Source of the DNA: CAWDCV01 sp963728125 | GTDB lineage: Bacteria; Actinomycetota; Actinomycetes; CAWDCV01 | NCBI GenBank assembly: GCA_963728125.1 | Contig: CAVSIZ010000005.1 | Location: 138,011 to 202,010 of the forward strand | Length of the DNA stretch: 64,000 nucleotides | Direction: 5' to 3' | Part shown: positions 44,295-52,535 of the stretch, piece by piece | Layout: each line of letters begins with the position of its first letter | Position numbering within the stretch: position 1 is the first letter of the stretch | Notes under the pieces: model-generated | Seen by the model: the letters and a program-made list of their open reading frames with translations, nothing else | Databases searched by the model: none | What the model was told of the DNA's origin: nothing | Made by a program: the position numbers and the translations under genes

Positions 44295-45995
44295 ATGGGA
44301 CAGCCCCACACCCCGCACTCCGTACCGCACAGAAGGCCGCGCAGCACTGAGGTCACCGACGGGTACGAGCGTGCGCCAGCGCGCGCGATGCTGCGTGCCG
44401 TCGGCATGACCGACGACGACTTCGTCAAGCCGCAGATCGGCGTCGCGTCGTCGTGGAACGAGATCACGCCGTGCAACCTCTCCCTCGACCGGCTCGCCAA
44501 GGCCGCCAAAGAGGGCGTGCGCGCTGCCGACGGATTTCCCATGGAGTTCGGGACGATCTCCGTCTCCGACGGCATCTCGATGGGGCACGAGGGTATGCAC
44601 GCCTCACTCGTGTCCCGTGAGGTCATCGCCGACTCCGTCGAGACGGTCATGTTCGCCGAGCGCCTCGACGGGTCCGTGTTGCTTGCCGGCTGCGACAAGT
44701 CGCTGCCCGGGATGCTCATGGCCGCGGCGCGCCTGGACCTTGCATCGGTCTTCCTATATGCGGGTACGACGCTGCCCGGTCGCCTCGGGGACCGCGATCT
44801 AACGATCATCGACGTGTTCGAGGGCGTCGGTGCGTGCTCGCGCGGATTGATGAGCCGCGAGGAGCTGGACGCGATCGAGCGCGCGACCTGTCCGGGCGAG
44901 GGAGCCTGCGGCGGCATGTACACGGCGAACACCATGGCTGCGGCAGCCGAGGCGTTGGGGATGTCGCTCCCCGGCAGCGCGTCACCGCCGGCGATCGACC
45001 GGCGCCGCGACGACTACGCCCGGCGCTCCGGCGAAGCGGTTGTCCGGCTAGTGGATGCCGACATCACCGCTCGCCGCATCCTCACGCGCGAGGCGTTCGA
45101 GAATGCCATCGCCGTGGTCATGGCGCTCGGCGGCTCGACGAATGCCGTTTTGCACCTGCTTGCGATCGCGCACGAAGCGCGGGTTCCTCTTGCGCTGGAC
45201 GACTTCAACATCGTCGGGGCGCGCACGCCACACCTCGCCGACGTGAAGCCCTTCGGCCGGCATGTCATGACCGAAGTCGACGCGGTCGGCGGTGTCCCCG
45301 TGGTCATGAAGGCGCTGCTCGATGCTGACCTCTTGCATGGCGACTGCCTGACCGTTACTGGGCAGACGGTGGCCGAAAACCTTGCGGAGGTCGTGCCGCC
45401 CGACCCCGATGGCCGCATCATCCATGCGCTGAACGACCCGCTGCACCTGTCGGGTGGCATCTCGATCTTGCATGGCTCGCTGGCACCCGAAGGGGCCGTC
45501 GCGAAGACCGCGGGCTTCGACACCGCCGTCTTTGAGGGCACTGCCCGCGTCTTCGATGGTGAGGCCGGTGCCATGGAGGCCGTGACGTCGGGAGCGCTGC
45601 AGGCGGGCGACGTGCTGGTGATCCGCTACGAGGGACCACGCGGCGGCCCCGGCATGCGCGAGATGCTCGCCGTCACCGGAGCGATCAAGGGCGCGGGTCT
45701 CGGCAAGGACGTGCTGCTGCTGACCGACGGGCGCTTCTCCGGAGGTACGACGGGTTTGTGCATCGGGCACATCGCTCCCGAAGCCGCGCTTGGCGGGCCG
45801 ATCGGGCTGGTCGCGGACGGCGACCTCATCCGCCTCGATGTTGGTGCGCGGCGCCTCGATCTGCTCGTCGACGAGGGGGAGCTCGACCGGCGTCGCGCTG
45901 GTTGGAAGCCGAAGCCGCCCCGGTACGAGACCGGGGTGCTGGCGAAATACGCCAAGCTCGTTGGCTCCGCGGCACAGGGTGCCGTCTGCGGCTGA
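44295..45995 (+). CDS. ilvD: dihydroxy-acid dehydratase
   Basis: 566 residues. It dehydrates 2,3-dihydroxy-isovalerate and -methylvalerate in valine and isoleucine synthesis. Fe-S ligand regions: LLAGCDKSLPGMLMA and GEGACGGMYTANTMAAA. Other signatures are GMTDDDFVKPQIGVASSWNEITPCN, DGISMGHEGMHASLVSRE, and near the C-terminus LTDGRFSGGTTGLCIGHIAPEA. TACAGT at 44281-44286 lies 8 nt before ATG 44295 with no ribosome site, so the mRNA is probably leaderless. A hairpin follows the stop (46011-46052). It is not adjacent to ilvB, with an amylase gene between them. Confidence 0.97.
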   Translation: MGQPHTPHSVPHRRPRSTEVTDGYERAPARAMLRAVGMTDDDFVKPQIGVASSWNEITPCNLSLDRLAKAAKEGVRAADGFPMEFGTISVSDGISMGHEGMHASLVSREVIADSVETVMFAERLDGSVLLAGCDKSLPGMLMAAARLDLASVFLYAGTTLPGRLGDRDLTIIDVFEGVGACSRGLMSREELDAIERATCPGEGACGGMYTANTMAAAAEALGMSLPGSASPPAIDRRRDDYARRSGEAVVRLVDADITARRILTREAFENAIAVVMALGGSTNAVLHLLAIAHEARVPLALDDFNIVGARTPHLADVKPFGRHVMTEVDAVGGVPVVMKALLDADLLHGDCLTVTGQTVAENLAEVVPPDPDGRIIHALNDPLHLSGGISILHGSLAPEGAVAKTAGFDTAVFEGTARVFDGEAGAMEAVTSGALQAGDVLVIRYEGPRGGPGMREMLAVTGAIKGAGLGKDVLLLTDGRFSGGTTGLCIGHIAPEAALGGPIGLVADGDLIRLDVGARRLDLLVDEGELDRRRAGWKPKPPRYETGVLAKYAKLVGSAAQGAVCG

Positions 45996-46010
45996 GGTCT
46001 CCTCGCGAGC

Positions 46011-46052
46011 TGTCCGAACGTGGTGACGCCCTGGCGTAAACACGGTCGGACA
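46011..46052. repeat. imperfect palindrome after ilvD (family copy 2)
   Basis: TGTCCGAACGTGGTGACGC and GCGTAAACACGGTCGGACA form an imperfect stem with a 4-nt loop (CCTG). The arm shares TGTC-GAACGTG with the palindromes at 14838 and 48923. It lies between ilvD and the amylase gene and no T run follows. Confidence 0.75.
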
Positions 46053-46115
46053 AGTCGGGCGAAGCCGGTTCTGCGCGCGTATTCTTCGGCGCACTGAGCC
46101 CTCGGGAGGCCACGA

Positions 46116-48914
46116 ATGCTGCTGCGCCGCGCCGTCACGATCTCCCTCACGTTCCTGCTGGCCGCGGCGCTGGCGGCGCCAGCCGCTGCGAGTCCGACGG
46201 ATCCCGCGGACGCCGAACGGCGACCGGGAGGCGGTGGACTCCAGGCGCTGCATTCGCTGCGCGCGCCGGTCACCGACGAGACGTTCTACTTCGTCATGGC
46301 CGACCGATTCGAGAACGGCGATCCGAGCAACGACACCGGAGGTTTGACCGGCGACCGCCTGGTCACCGGATTCGACCCCACCAGCCGAGGCTTCTACAAC
46401 GGCGGCGACCTTGCCGGGTTGCTCGGTCAGCTCGACTACATCGAGGGTCTCGGCACCACGTCCATCTGGCTCACGCCGAGCTTCAAGAACAAGGCGGTCC
46501 AGCTCGAGGACGGGCCGTCGGCCGGGTACCACGGCTACTGGATCACCGACTTCACCCAGATCGACCCGCACCTCGGCTCCAACGCCGAGCTGAGCGCCCT
46601 CATCGACGCCGCCCACGAGCGGGGGATGAAGGTCTACTTCGACATCATCACCAACCACACCGCAGACGTGATCGGGTACGAAGAGGGCGCTCGGCAGCCG
46701 TACGTCTCCAAGGACGTCGAGCCCTACCGCACCGCCAGCGGCGAGCCGTTCGACGACCGCGACTACGCGGGAACCGGAACCTTCCCACCCCTCGATCCCG
46801 AGGTCTCGTTCCCGTACACCCCGGTGCTCGAGCCCGGCGAGGAGGACCTCAAGGTTCCCGCCTGGCTGAACGACGTCACGCTCTATCACAACCGGGGCGA
46901 CACGACCTTCGTCGGCGAGAACTCCCTGTACGGCGACTTCTTCGGACTGGACGACCTGTTCACCGAGCACCCCACCGTCGTCGAGGGGTTGATCGAGGTC
47001 TACAAGACCTGGATCGCCGACTTCGGCATCGACGGCTTCCGGATCGACACGATGAAGCACGTCAACGACGAATTCTGGCAACGGTTCGGACCCGAGGTGC
47101 TCGACTTCGCCCACCAGCAGGGCAAGGACGAGTTCTTCATGTTCGGCGAAGTCTTCGACACCACCCGCCCGTACACCTCGCGATTCACTACCGAGAACCG
47201 GATGCAGGCTGTCCTGGACTTCCCCTTCCAGGACGCCGCGATGAAGTTCGCGTCCCAGAGTCAGGCGGCGACCCAGCTCGAGGCGTTCTTCGCCGCCGAC
47301 GACTGGTACACGGACGCGGATTCCAACGTGTACCAGCTTCCGACCTTCCTGGGTAACCACGACATGGGCCGGATCGGCTGGATGGTCCAGCGCGACAATC
47401 CCGGAGCTGGCGACGCCGAGTGGGTGGCCCGCGACCGGCTGGCCCACGAGCTGATGTACCTGTCCCGCGGGAACCCGGTCGTGTACTACGGCGACGAGCA
47501 GGGCTTCACCGGCAGCGGCGGCGACCAGGTCGCGCGGCAGACCCTGTTCGCCAGCCAGGTGCCGGACTACCTCGATGACGACCTGCTCGGCACCGACGCA
47601 ACGCACGCGGAGGACAACTTCGTCACGACCCACCCGCTGTACCAGAGCATTGCCGCGCTGGCCGCCCTGACACGAGAGCATCCGGCGCTGCGCGACGGCG
47701 CCCACCAGCATCGGTACGCGGCGGAGGGGGCTGGGATCTACGCCTTCTCCCGCATCGACGTCGACCGGCAGCGGGAGTACGTCGTCGCGCTGAACAACAG
47801 CGAGGAAGCGCAGACCGCCGCGATCCCGACGTACGCGAAGCGGGAGAGCTTCCGCCATGTCTACGGCGACGGCCCGAGCCGCATCCAGACAGCGCGGGAT
47901 GGGACGTTGACGCTGACCGTGCCACCGCTGTCGACCGTCGTCTACCGAACGACAGGACGGATCCCGCGCTCGCACGACGCGCCGGACATCGAGCTGGCCG
48001 CGCCCACGCAGGCCCCGGAGTCGGGCGGGCGCATGCTGGTCGCAGCCGACATTGCCAGCTCGTCGTTCAACGAGGTGACCTTCTACGTGCGGGTCGCCGA
48101 CGGTCGCTGGCGGTCGATCGGCACCGACGACACGGCGCCGTACCGCGTCTATCACGACGTCAGCGGTTTGGACCCCGGCACGCAGCTTTCCTACCGCGCG
48201 GTCGTTCGCGACAACGCCGGGCACACTGCCCGGAGTCCTCGCCAGGACGCGGTCGTCCCACCGCCGCTGTTGACCATCGAAGCTCCTGTCGAGGGCAGCA
48301 ACGTGCGCGGCACCGTCGAGGTGCGGGCGGTTGCCGACCCGGAGCGGGGAACCCACGTCGTGACCTTCGAGCGCAGCATCGCCGGGGGTCCATGGACGCC
48401 GATCGGCACCGACGACTCGTCGCCGGTCTACACGGTGTTCGATGAGATCAGCACGCTCGGGCTGGCGCCCGGCACGCAGATCCAGTACCGAGCCGTCCTT
48501 CAGGACGGGGACACCACCGTCGTCAGCGCGGTCCGAACGGTTCAAGCCGCTGGGCCGCCGGCCGAGGTGGCCATCCTGCGCTACCACCGCCCCGCCGGGG
48601 ACTACGGCGACCAGGACACCGGATGGGGCCTGCACATGTGGGGAAACGCGGTCGACCCGGCCGTGCTGGCGCAGATCGCCTGGGACAACCCGTGGCCGTG
48701 GACACGGATCGAGGGCGACTGGGCTGTCTACGAGATCCCGCTGGTGGACGACACCCAACCGGTGAACTTCATCATGCACCTGCCGAACGGCGACTCCGTG
48801 CCGGACACCCGCGAGCCTGGTGGTGATCGCTCCTTCCTGCCGATCGACAGCCCGGAAGTCTGGATCGTGCAAGGCGATCCCGCGGTCTACACCGATGAGC
48901 CACCCACCGGCTGA
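46116..48914 (+). CDS. secreted alpha-amylase, GH13, with Ig-like and pullulanase-associated domains
   Basis: 932 residues. The signal peptide is LLRRAVTISLTFLLAAALAA with an Ala-x-Ala-type cleavage near APAAASP. The GH13 barrel runs about 55-560: DETFYFVMADRFENGDPSND, FDIITNHTADVIGYEEG, nucleophile Asp in DGFRIDTMKHVNDEFW, Glu in FFMFGEVFDTTRP and Asp in FLGNHDMGRIGW. An all-beta C domain follows. Two Ig/FN3-like modules (about 615-710 and 715-810) begin IELAAPTQAPESGG and LTIEAPVEGSNVRG. The last 110 residues are a pullulanase-associated domain (RYHRPAGDYGDQDTGWGLHMWG). It probably cleaves extracellular starch or glycogen. No sortase motif is seen. Palindromes flank it on both sides. Confidence 0.92.
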   Translation: MLLRRAVTISLTFLLAAALAAPAAASPTDPADAERRPGGGGLQALHSLRAPVTDETFYFVMADRFENGDPSNDTGGLTGDRLVTGFDPTSRGFYNGGDLAGLLGQLDYIEGLGTTSIWLTPSFKNKAVQLEDGPSAGYHGYWITDFTQIDPHLGSNAELSALIDAAHERGMKVYFDIITNHTADVIGYEEGARQPYVSKDVEPYRTASGEPFDDRDYAGTGTFPPLDPEVSFPYTPVLEPGEEDLKVPAWLNDVTLYHNRGDTTFVGENSLYGDFFGLDDLFTEHPTVVEGLIEVYKTWIADFGIDGFRIDTMKHVNDEFWQRFGPEVLDFAHQQGKDEFFMFGEVFDTTRPYTSRFTTENRMQAVLDFPFQDAAMKFASQSQAATQLEAFFAADDWYTDADSNVYQLPTFLGNHDMGRIGWMVQRDNPGAGDAEWVARDRLAHELMYLSRGNPVVYYGDEQGFTGSGGDQVARQTLFASQVPDYLDDDLLGTDATHAEDNFVTTHPLYQSIAALAALTREHPALRDGAHQHRYAAEGAGIYAFSRIDVDRQREYVVALNNSEEAQTAAIPTYAKRESFRHVYGDGPSRIQTARDGTLTLTVPPLSTVVYRTTGRIPRSHDAPDIELAAPTQAPESGGRMLVAADIASSSFNEVTFYVRVADGRWRSIGTDDTAPYRVYHDVSGLDPGTQLSYRAVVRDNAGHTARSPRQDAVVPPPLLTIEAPVEGSNVRGTVEVRAVADPERGTHVVTFERSIAGGPWTPIGTDDSSPVYTVFDEISTLGLAPGTQIQYRAVLQDGDTTVVSAVRTVQAAGPPAEVAILRYHRPAGDYGDQDTGWGLHMWGNAVDPAVLAQIAWDNPWPWTRIEGDWAVYEIPLVDDTQPVNFIMHLPNGDSVPDTREPGGDRSFLPIDSPEVWIVQGDPAVYTDEPPTG

Positions 48915-48922
48915 CGCTCGAG

Positions 48923-48966
48923 TTGTCAGAACGTGGCGCGCCTCTAGCGGCGTCACGTTCTGACAA
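48923..48966. repeat. palindrome after the amylase gene (family copy 3)
   Basis: TTGTCAGAACGTGGCGC pairs with GCGTCACGTTCTGACAA. Fourteen of the outer positions are perfect and the centre is GCCTCTAGCG. It is nearly the same arm as in the glgE/glgP palindrome at 14838. No T run follows, so a terminator role is not certain. Confidence 0.8.
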
Positions 48967-48986
48967 GTCGGCGAGACGTCTCGGAA

Positions 48987-49006
48987 GGTGAGACGCGCGT
49001 CTCACC
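48987..49006. promoter_or_regulatory. 20-bp perfect palindrome upstream of the ilvB promoter
   Basis: GGTGAGACGC and GCGTCTCACC form a perfect 20-bp palindrome ending 3 bp before a TTGACA -35 box (49010-49015). A smaller palindrome GAGACGTCTC lies at 48973-48982. The same TGAGACG half-site lies upstream of the leuB and cimA leaders. This is probably an operator for a regulator of branched-chain amino-acid genes. Confidence 0.6.
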
Positions 49007-49009
49007 GAC

Positions 49010-49038
49010 TTGACAGAGGTGAGCGGGACGGCGACGCT
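49010..49038 (+). promoter_or_regulatory. ilvB promoter
   Basis: TTGACA at 49010-49015, a 17-bp spacer, and GACGCT at 49033-49038, which keeps the critical A and T of a -10 box. Transcription would start about at 49045, the first base of the leader peptide start codon, giving a leaderless leader peptide. Confidence 0.6.
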
Positions 49039-49044
49039 GCGTCC

Positions 49045-49086
49045 GTGCTCAGCAACGTCCTCGTACTTCGCGTGCGCGCTGGCTGA
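49045..49086 (+). CDS. ilvB leader peptide MLSNVLVLRVRAG
   Basis: A 13-codon ORF beginning GTG. Codons 2-10 hold three Leu (CTC, CTC, CTT) and three Val (GTC, GTA, GTG). The content fits sensing of charged tRNA-Val and tRNA-Leu. It starts at or next to the predicted transcription start and ends 25 nt before a terminator-type hairpin, the standard layout of ribosome-mediated attenuation. It is too short for gene finders. Ile codons are absent. Confidence 0.72.
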   Translation: MLSNVLVLRVRAG

Positions 49087-49111
49087 CGGTCTCGTACCGC
49101 CGCCCGCGCGC

Positions 49112-49150
49112 AACCCCTCGACGCCGACAGGCCGGGGGGTTTCTTCTTGT
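49112..49150 (+). terminator. attenuator hairpin before ilvB
   Basis: AACCCCTCG pairs with CGGGGGGTT (one G.T), and an inner GCC-GACA-GGC hairpin closes the stem. TCTTCTTGT follows directly. Upstream, TGCGCGC (49073-49079, in the leader ORF) can pair with GCGCGCA (49106-49112), and its last base would compete with the foot of this stem. This supports leader-dependent switching. Confidence 0.72.
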
Positions 49151-49182
49151 CCACTGCCCGAAACCCAACCAGGAAGCCAATC

Positions 49183-50934
49183 ATGACCGAGCAGGTGACC
49201 GGAGCGCAGTCGCTCGTCCGCTCCCTCGAAGAGGTGGGCGTCGACACGGTCTTCGGCATTCCCGGCGGGGCGATCCTGCCGGCGTACGACCCGCTGTTCG
49301 ACTCGAAACGGCTGCGCCACCTCCTCGTCCGGCACGAGCAGGGCGCCGGTCACGCTGCCGAGGGCTACGCGCAGGCAACCGGTCGGGTCGGCGTCTGCAT
49401 GGCGACCAGCGGGCCCGGCGCGACCAACCTGGTGACGCCGATCGCGGACGCCTACATGGACTCCGTCCCGATCGTCGCGATCACCGGCCAGGTGCCGAGT
49501 GCCGCGATCGGCACGGACGCCTTCCAGGAGGCGGACATCCGTGGCATCACGATGCCGATCACCAAGCACAACTACCTGGTCACCGACCCCGACGAGATCC
49601 CGCGGGTCGTCACCGAGGCGTTCCACATTGCCGGGACCGGCCGGCCGGGTCCGGTGCTCATCGACGTGTCCAAGGACGCGTTGCAGGCCCGGACCACGTT
49701 CTCGTGGCCGCAGGAGATGAGGCTGCCCGGCTACCGGCCGACGCTGCGCCCGCATGCCAAGCAGGTCCGTGAGGCGGCCCGGCTGATCGTCAACGCCCAG
49801 CGGCCGGTGCTGTACGTCGGCGGCGGCGTGCTCAAGGCGCACGCGACGGCAGAGCTGCGCATCCTCGCCGACCTCACGGGCATCCCGGTTGTCACGACGC
49901 TGATGGCGCGCGGTGCACTGCCCGACAGCCACCCGCAGCACCTCGGCATGCCGGGCATGCACGGCACTGTCGCCGCGGTGACCGCGCTGCAGAAGGCCGA
50001 CCTCATCATCAGCCTGGGCGCGCGCTTCGACGACCGGGTGACCGGCAAGCTGTCGACCTTCGCGCCCGGTGCGACGGTCATCCACGCCGACATCGATCCG
50101 GCGGAGATCTCGAAGAACCGCGTGGCCGATGTCCCGATCGTCGGTGATGCCCGCGACGTCATCGCCGACCTCGTCGTTGCCGTGAAGGCCGAGCACGAGG
50201 CTGGCAACCGCGGCGACTACGCCGGCTGGTTACGCACCGTCGGCCAGTGGCGCGAGACCTACCCGCTGGGCTACGACGATCCGCACGATGGCTCGCTGGC
50301 GCCGCAGTACGTCGTCGAGCGACTTGGCAACATCGTCGGCTCCGACGCGATCTACGTCGCCGGCGTCGGACAGCACCAGATGTGGGCCGCACAGTTCATC
50401 TCCTACGAGCAGCCGTACACGTGGCTCAACTCCGGCGGTCTCGGGACCATGGGGTACGCCGTTCCGGCCGCCATGGGAGCCAAGGTCGGCCGGCCGGACA
50501 CGACCGTGTGGGCGATCGACGGCGACGGCTGCTTCCAGATGACGAACCAGGAGCTCGCCACCTGCGCGATCGAGGGCATCCCGATCAAGGTGGCCGTCAT
50601 CAACAACGGCAGCCTCGGCATGGTGCGGCAATGGCAGACCCTCTTCTACGAGGAGCGCTACTCCAACACCACGCTGCACACCGGTCCTTCGCGGCGGATC
50701 CCGGACTTCGCCAAGCTCGCGGAGGCGTACGGCTGCGTCGGGCTGCGCTGTGACGCGGCGGGTGACGTCGACGCCACGATCGAGAAGGCGATGGCGATCG
50801 ACGACGTTCCCGTGGTCATCGACTTCGCCGTCCACGGCGACGCGATGGTGTGGCCGATGGTGCCGGCCGGGACCAGCAACGACGACATCCAGATCGCCCG
50901 CAACGCGGCGCCGACCTGGGACAACCGGGAGTAG
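49183..50934 (+). CDS. ilvB: acetolactate synthase large subunit
   Basis: 583 residues. It is the ThDP enzyme that joins pyruvate with pyruvate or 2-ketobutyrate, the first common step to Val, Leu and Ile. SLEEVGVDTVFGIPGGAILP has the catalytic Glu region (RHEQGAGHAAEGYAQ, Glu of HEQGA). The FAD segment follows, and the ThDP-binding motif is AIDGDGCFQMTNQELATCA with KVAVINNGSLGMVRQWQ. ATG 49183 has AGGAAG 6 nt upstream. A leader peptide and attenuator lie in front. ilvN starts 3 nt after the stop. Confidence 0.97.
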   Translation: MTEQVTGAQSLVRSLEEVGVDTVFGIPGGAILPAYDPLFDSKRLRHLLVRHEQGAGHAAEGYAQATGRVGVCMATSGPGATNLVTPIADAYMDSVPIVAITGQVPSAAIGTDAFQEADIRGITMPITKHNYLVTDPDEIPRVVTEAFHIAGTGRPGPVLIDVSKDALQARTTFSWPQEMRLPGYRPTLRPHAKQVREAARLIVNAQRPVLYVGGGVLKAHATAELRILADLTGIPVVTTLMARGALPDSHPQHLGMPGMHGTVAAVTALQKADLIISLGARFDDRVTGKLSTFAPGATVIHADIDPAEISKNRVADVPIVGDARDVIADLVVAVKAEHEAGNRGDYAGWLRTVGQWRETYPLGYDDPHDGSLAPQYVVERLGNIVGSDAIYVAGVGQHQMWAAQFISYEQPYTWLNSGGLGTMGYAVPAAMGAKVGRPDTTVWAIDGDGCFQMTNQELATCAIEGIPIKVAVINNGSLGMVRQWQTLFYEERYSNTTLHTGPSRRIPDFAKLAEAYGCVGLRCDAAGDVDATIEKAMAIDDVPVVIDFAVHGDAMVWPMVPAGTSNDDIQIARNAAPTWDNRE

Positions 50935-50936
50935 CC

Positions 50937-51461
50937 GTGAGCAAGCACACGTTGTCCGTCCTCGTCGAGGACAAGCCAGGCGTCCTGGCTCGCATCGCGG
51001 GCCTGTGGGCGCGGCGCGGGTTCAACATCGACGCGCTCGCGGTTGGCCCGACCGAGCACCCTGGCGTGTCCCGGATGACCGTCGTCGTCAACGTCGAGGG
51101 CATCCCGCTCGAGCAGGTGACCAAGCAGCTCAACAAGCTGGTCGAGGTGCTCAAGATCGTCGAGCTCGATCCCGCGCAATCCGTGCAGCGCGAGCTGATG
51201 CTCGTCAAGGTGCGCTGCGACGCGACCACGCGCTCGCAGGTCCTGGAAGCCGTCCAGCTCTTCCGGGCCCGAGTCGTCGACGTGTCGACCGAGTCGGTCA
51301 CCGTCGAGGCCACCGGTGCCGCGGACAAGCTCGCCGCACTGCTCACCGTTCTCGAGCCGTACGGCATCCGCGAGCTGGTGCAGTCGGGCATGGTCGGGCT
51401 CGGCCGCGGCTCCCGCTCCATCACCGACCGCTCCGTCCGCCCCATCGAACGCATCGCCTAG
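50937..51461 (+). CDS. ilvN: acetolactate synthase small (regulatory) subunit
   Basis: 174 residues. IlvN activates IlvB and gives valine feedback inhibition. The ACT domain is KHTLSVLVEDKPGVLARIAGLWARRGFNIDALAVGPTE, the standard N-terminus, and the C-terminal ALS-type domain includes ELMLVKVRCD and FRARVVDVSTESVTVEATG. The GTG start lies 2 nt after the ilvB stop, so the pair is coupled. ilvC follows 23 nt later with GAGGAG before it. Confidence 0.96.
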   Translation: MSKHTLSVLVEDKPGVLARIAGLWARRGFNIDALAVGPTEHPGVSRMTVVVNVEGIPLEQVTKQLNKLVEVLKIVELDPAQSVQRELMLVKVRCDATTRSQVLEAVQLFRARVVDVSTESVTVEATGAADKLAALLTVLEPYGIRELVQSGMVGLGRGSRSITDRSVRPIERIA

Positions 51462-51484
51462 CCCGTTCCCCTAGAGGAGATTTC

Positions 51485-52513
51485 GTGCCCGCCCAGATCC
51501 ATTACGACGACGACGCCGATCTGTCCGTCGTCCAGTCCCGCAGCGTTGCCGTCCTCGGATATGGCAGCCAGGGCCACGCCCACGCACTGTCCCTGCGCGA
51601 CTCCGGTGTCGACGTTCGCGTCGGCCTCCCCGAAGAGTCGCGATCGCGGGCGAAGGCCGAGAACGAGGGCCTGCGCGTCGTGACGCCGTACGAAGCGTGC
51701 GAGGAAGCCGACCTGATCATGGTCCTGGTGCCCGACGGCAAGCAGCGGCATCTCTACAAGGAAGCCATCGAGCCGAACCTCGTCGACGGGGACGCGCTGT
51801 TCTTCGGGCACGGGCTCAACATCCGCTACGGGCTGATCGATCCGCCGGCGGGCGTCGACATCTGCATGGTGGCCCCCAAGGGCCCGGGGCACCTCGTGCG
51901 TCGCGAGTTCGCGGCGGGTAAGGGCGTGCCGGTGCTCGTCGCCGTCGAGCAGGACGCGACCGGCAAGGCCTGGGATCTCGCGCTGTCGTACGCACGCGCG
52001 ATCGGCGGGACCCGCGCAGGAGCGATCCGTACCACCTTCACCGAGGAGACCGAGACCGACCTGTTCGGTGAGCAGGCGGTGCTCTGCGGCGGCGTATCGC
52101 ACCTCATCACCGCCGGGTTCGAGACGCTGGTCGAGGCCGGCTACCAGCCCGAGGTCGCGTACTTCGAGTGCCTGCACGAGATGAAGCTCATCGTCGACCT
52201 CATGTACGAGGGCGGCATCTCCAAGATGCGCTGGTCGGTCTCGGACACCGCCGAGTACGGCGATTACACCAGCGGGCCGAAGATCGTCGACGACGCGACC
52301 AAGCAGCGGATGCAGGAGATCCTGGCGGCGATCAAGGACGGCAGCTGGACCGAGGCGTACATCGCTGACCAGGACGCCGGCGCTCCGAAGTTCGCGGAGT
52401 ATCGCGCTCAGGCCGAGCGGCATCCCATCGAGAGCACCGGCCGCGACCTGCGCCGGCTGATGTCGTGGGTCAGCCGGAAGGACGACTACACGGAAGGGAC
52501 AGCCGCGCGCTGA
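51485..52513 (+). CDS. ilvC: ketol-acid reductoisomerase (class I)
   Basis: 342 residues, the short class I form. It isomerises and reduces acetolactate or acetohydroxybutyrate using NADPH and Mg. The dinucleotide motif is AVLGYGSQGHAHALSLRDSGVDVRVGL. GHGLNIRYGLIDPPAGVDICMVAPKGPGH gives the His and Lys. The metal-binding acids are in TETDLFGEQAVLCGG and FECLHEMKLIVDLMYEGG. The GTG start follows AGAGGAGATTTC. An upstream extension of the frame overlaps ilvB and ilvN and is rejected. It is the last gene of ilvBNC. Confidence 0.97.
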   Translation: MPAQIHYDDDADLSVVQSRSVAVLGYGSQGHAHALSLRDSGVDVRVGLPEESRSRAKAENEGLRVVTPYEACEEADLIMVLVPDGKQRHLYKEAIEPNLVDGDALFFGHGLNIRYGLIDPPAGVDICMVAPKGPGHLVRREFAAGKGVPVLVAVEQDATGKAWDLALSYARAIGGTRAGAIRTTFTEETETDLFGEQAVLCGGVSHLITAGFETLVEAGYQPEVAYFECLHEMKLIVDLMYEGGISKMRWSVSDTAEYGDYTSGPKIVDDATKQRMQEILAAIKDGSWTEAYIADQDAGAPKFAEYRAQAERHPIESTGRDLRRLMSWVSRKDDYTEGTAAR

Positions 52514-52535
52514 GCGCTCGTTAAACTCGCCCAGC

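Noticed and set aside
45048..48956. 1302-codon open frame on the minus strand
   Set aside because: It is antisense to ilvD and the amylase, both with clear catalytic motifs. Long antisense frames are expected in high-GC DNA, and the translation has no recognisable domain.
50750..52513. ilvC extended upstream over ilvB and ilvN
   Set aside because: The extension is out of frame with real genes and is basic low complexity. Class I reductoisomerase starts at 51485.
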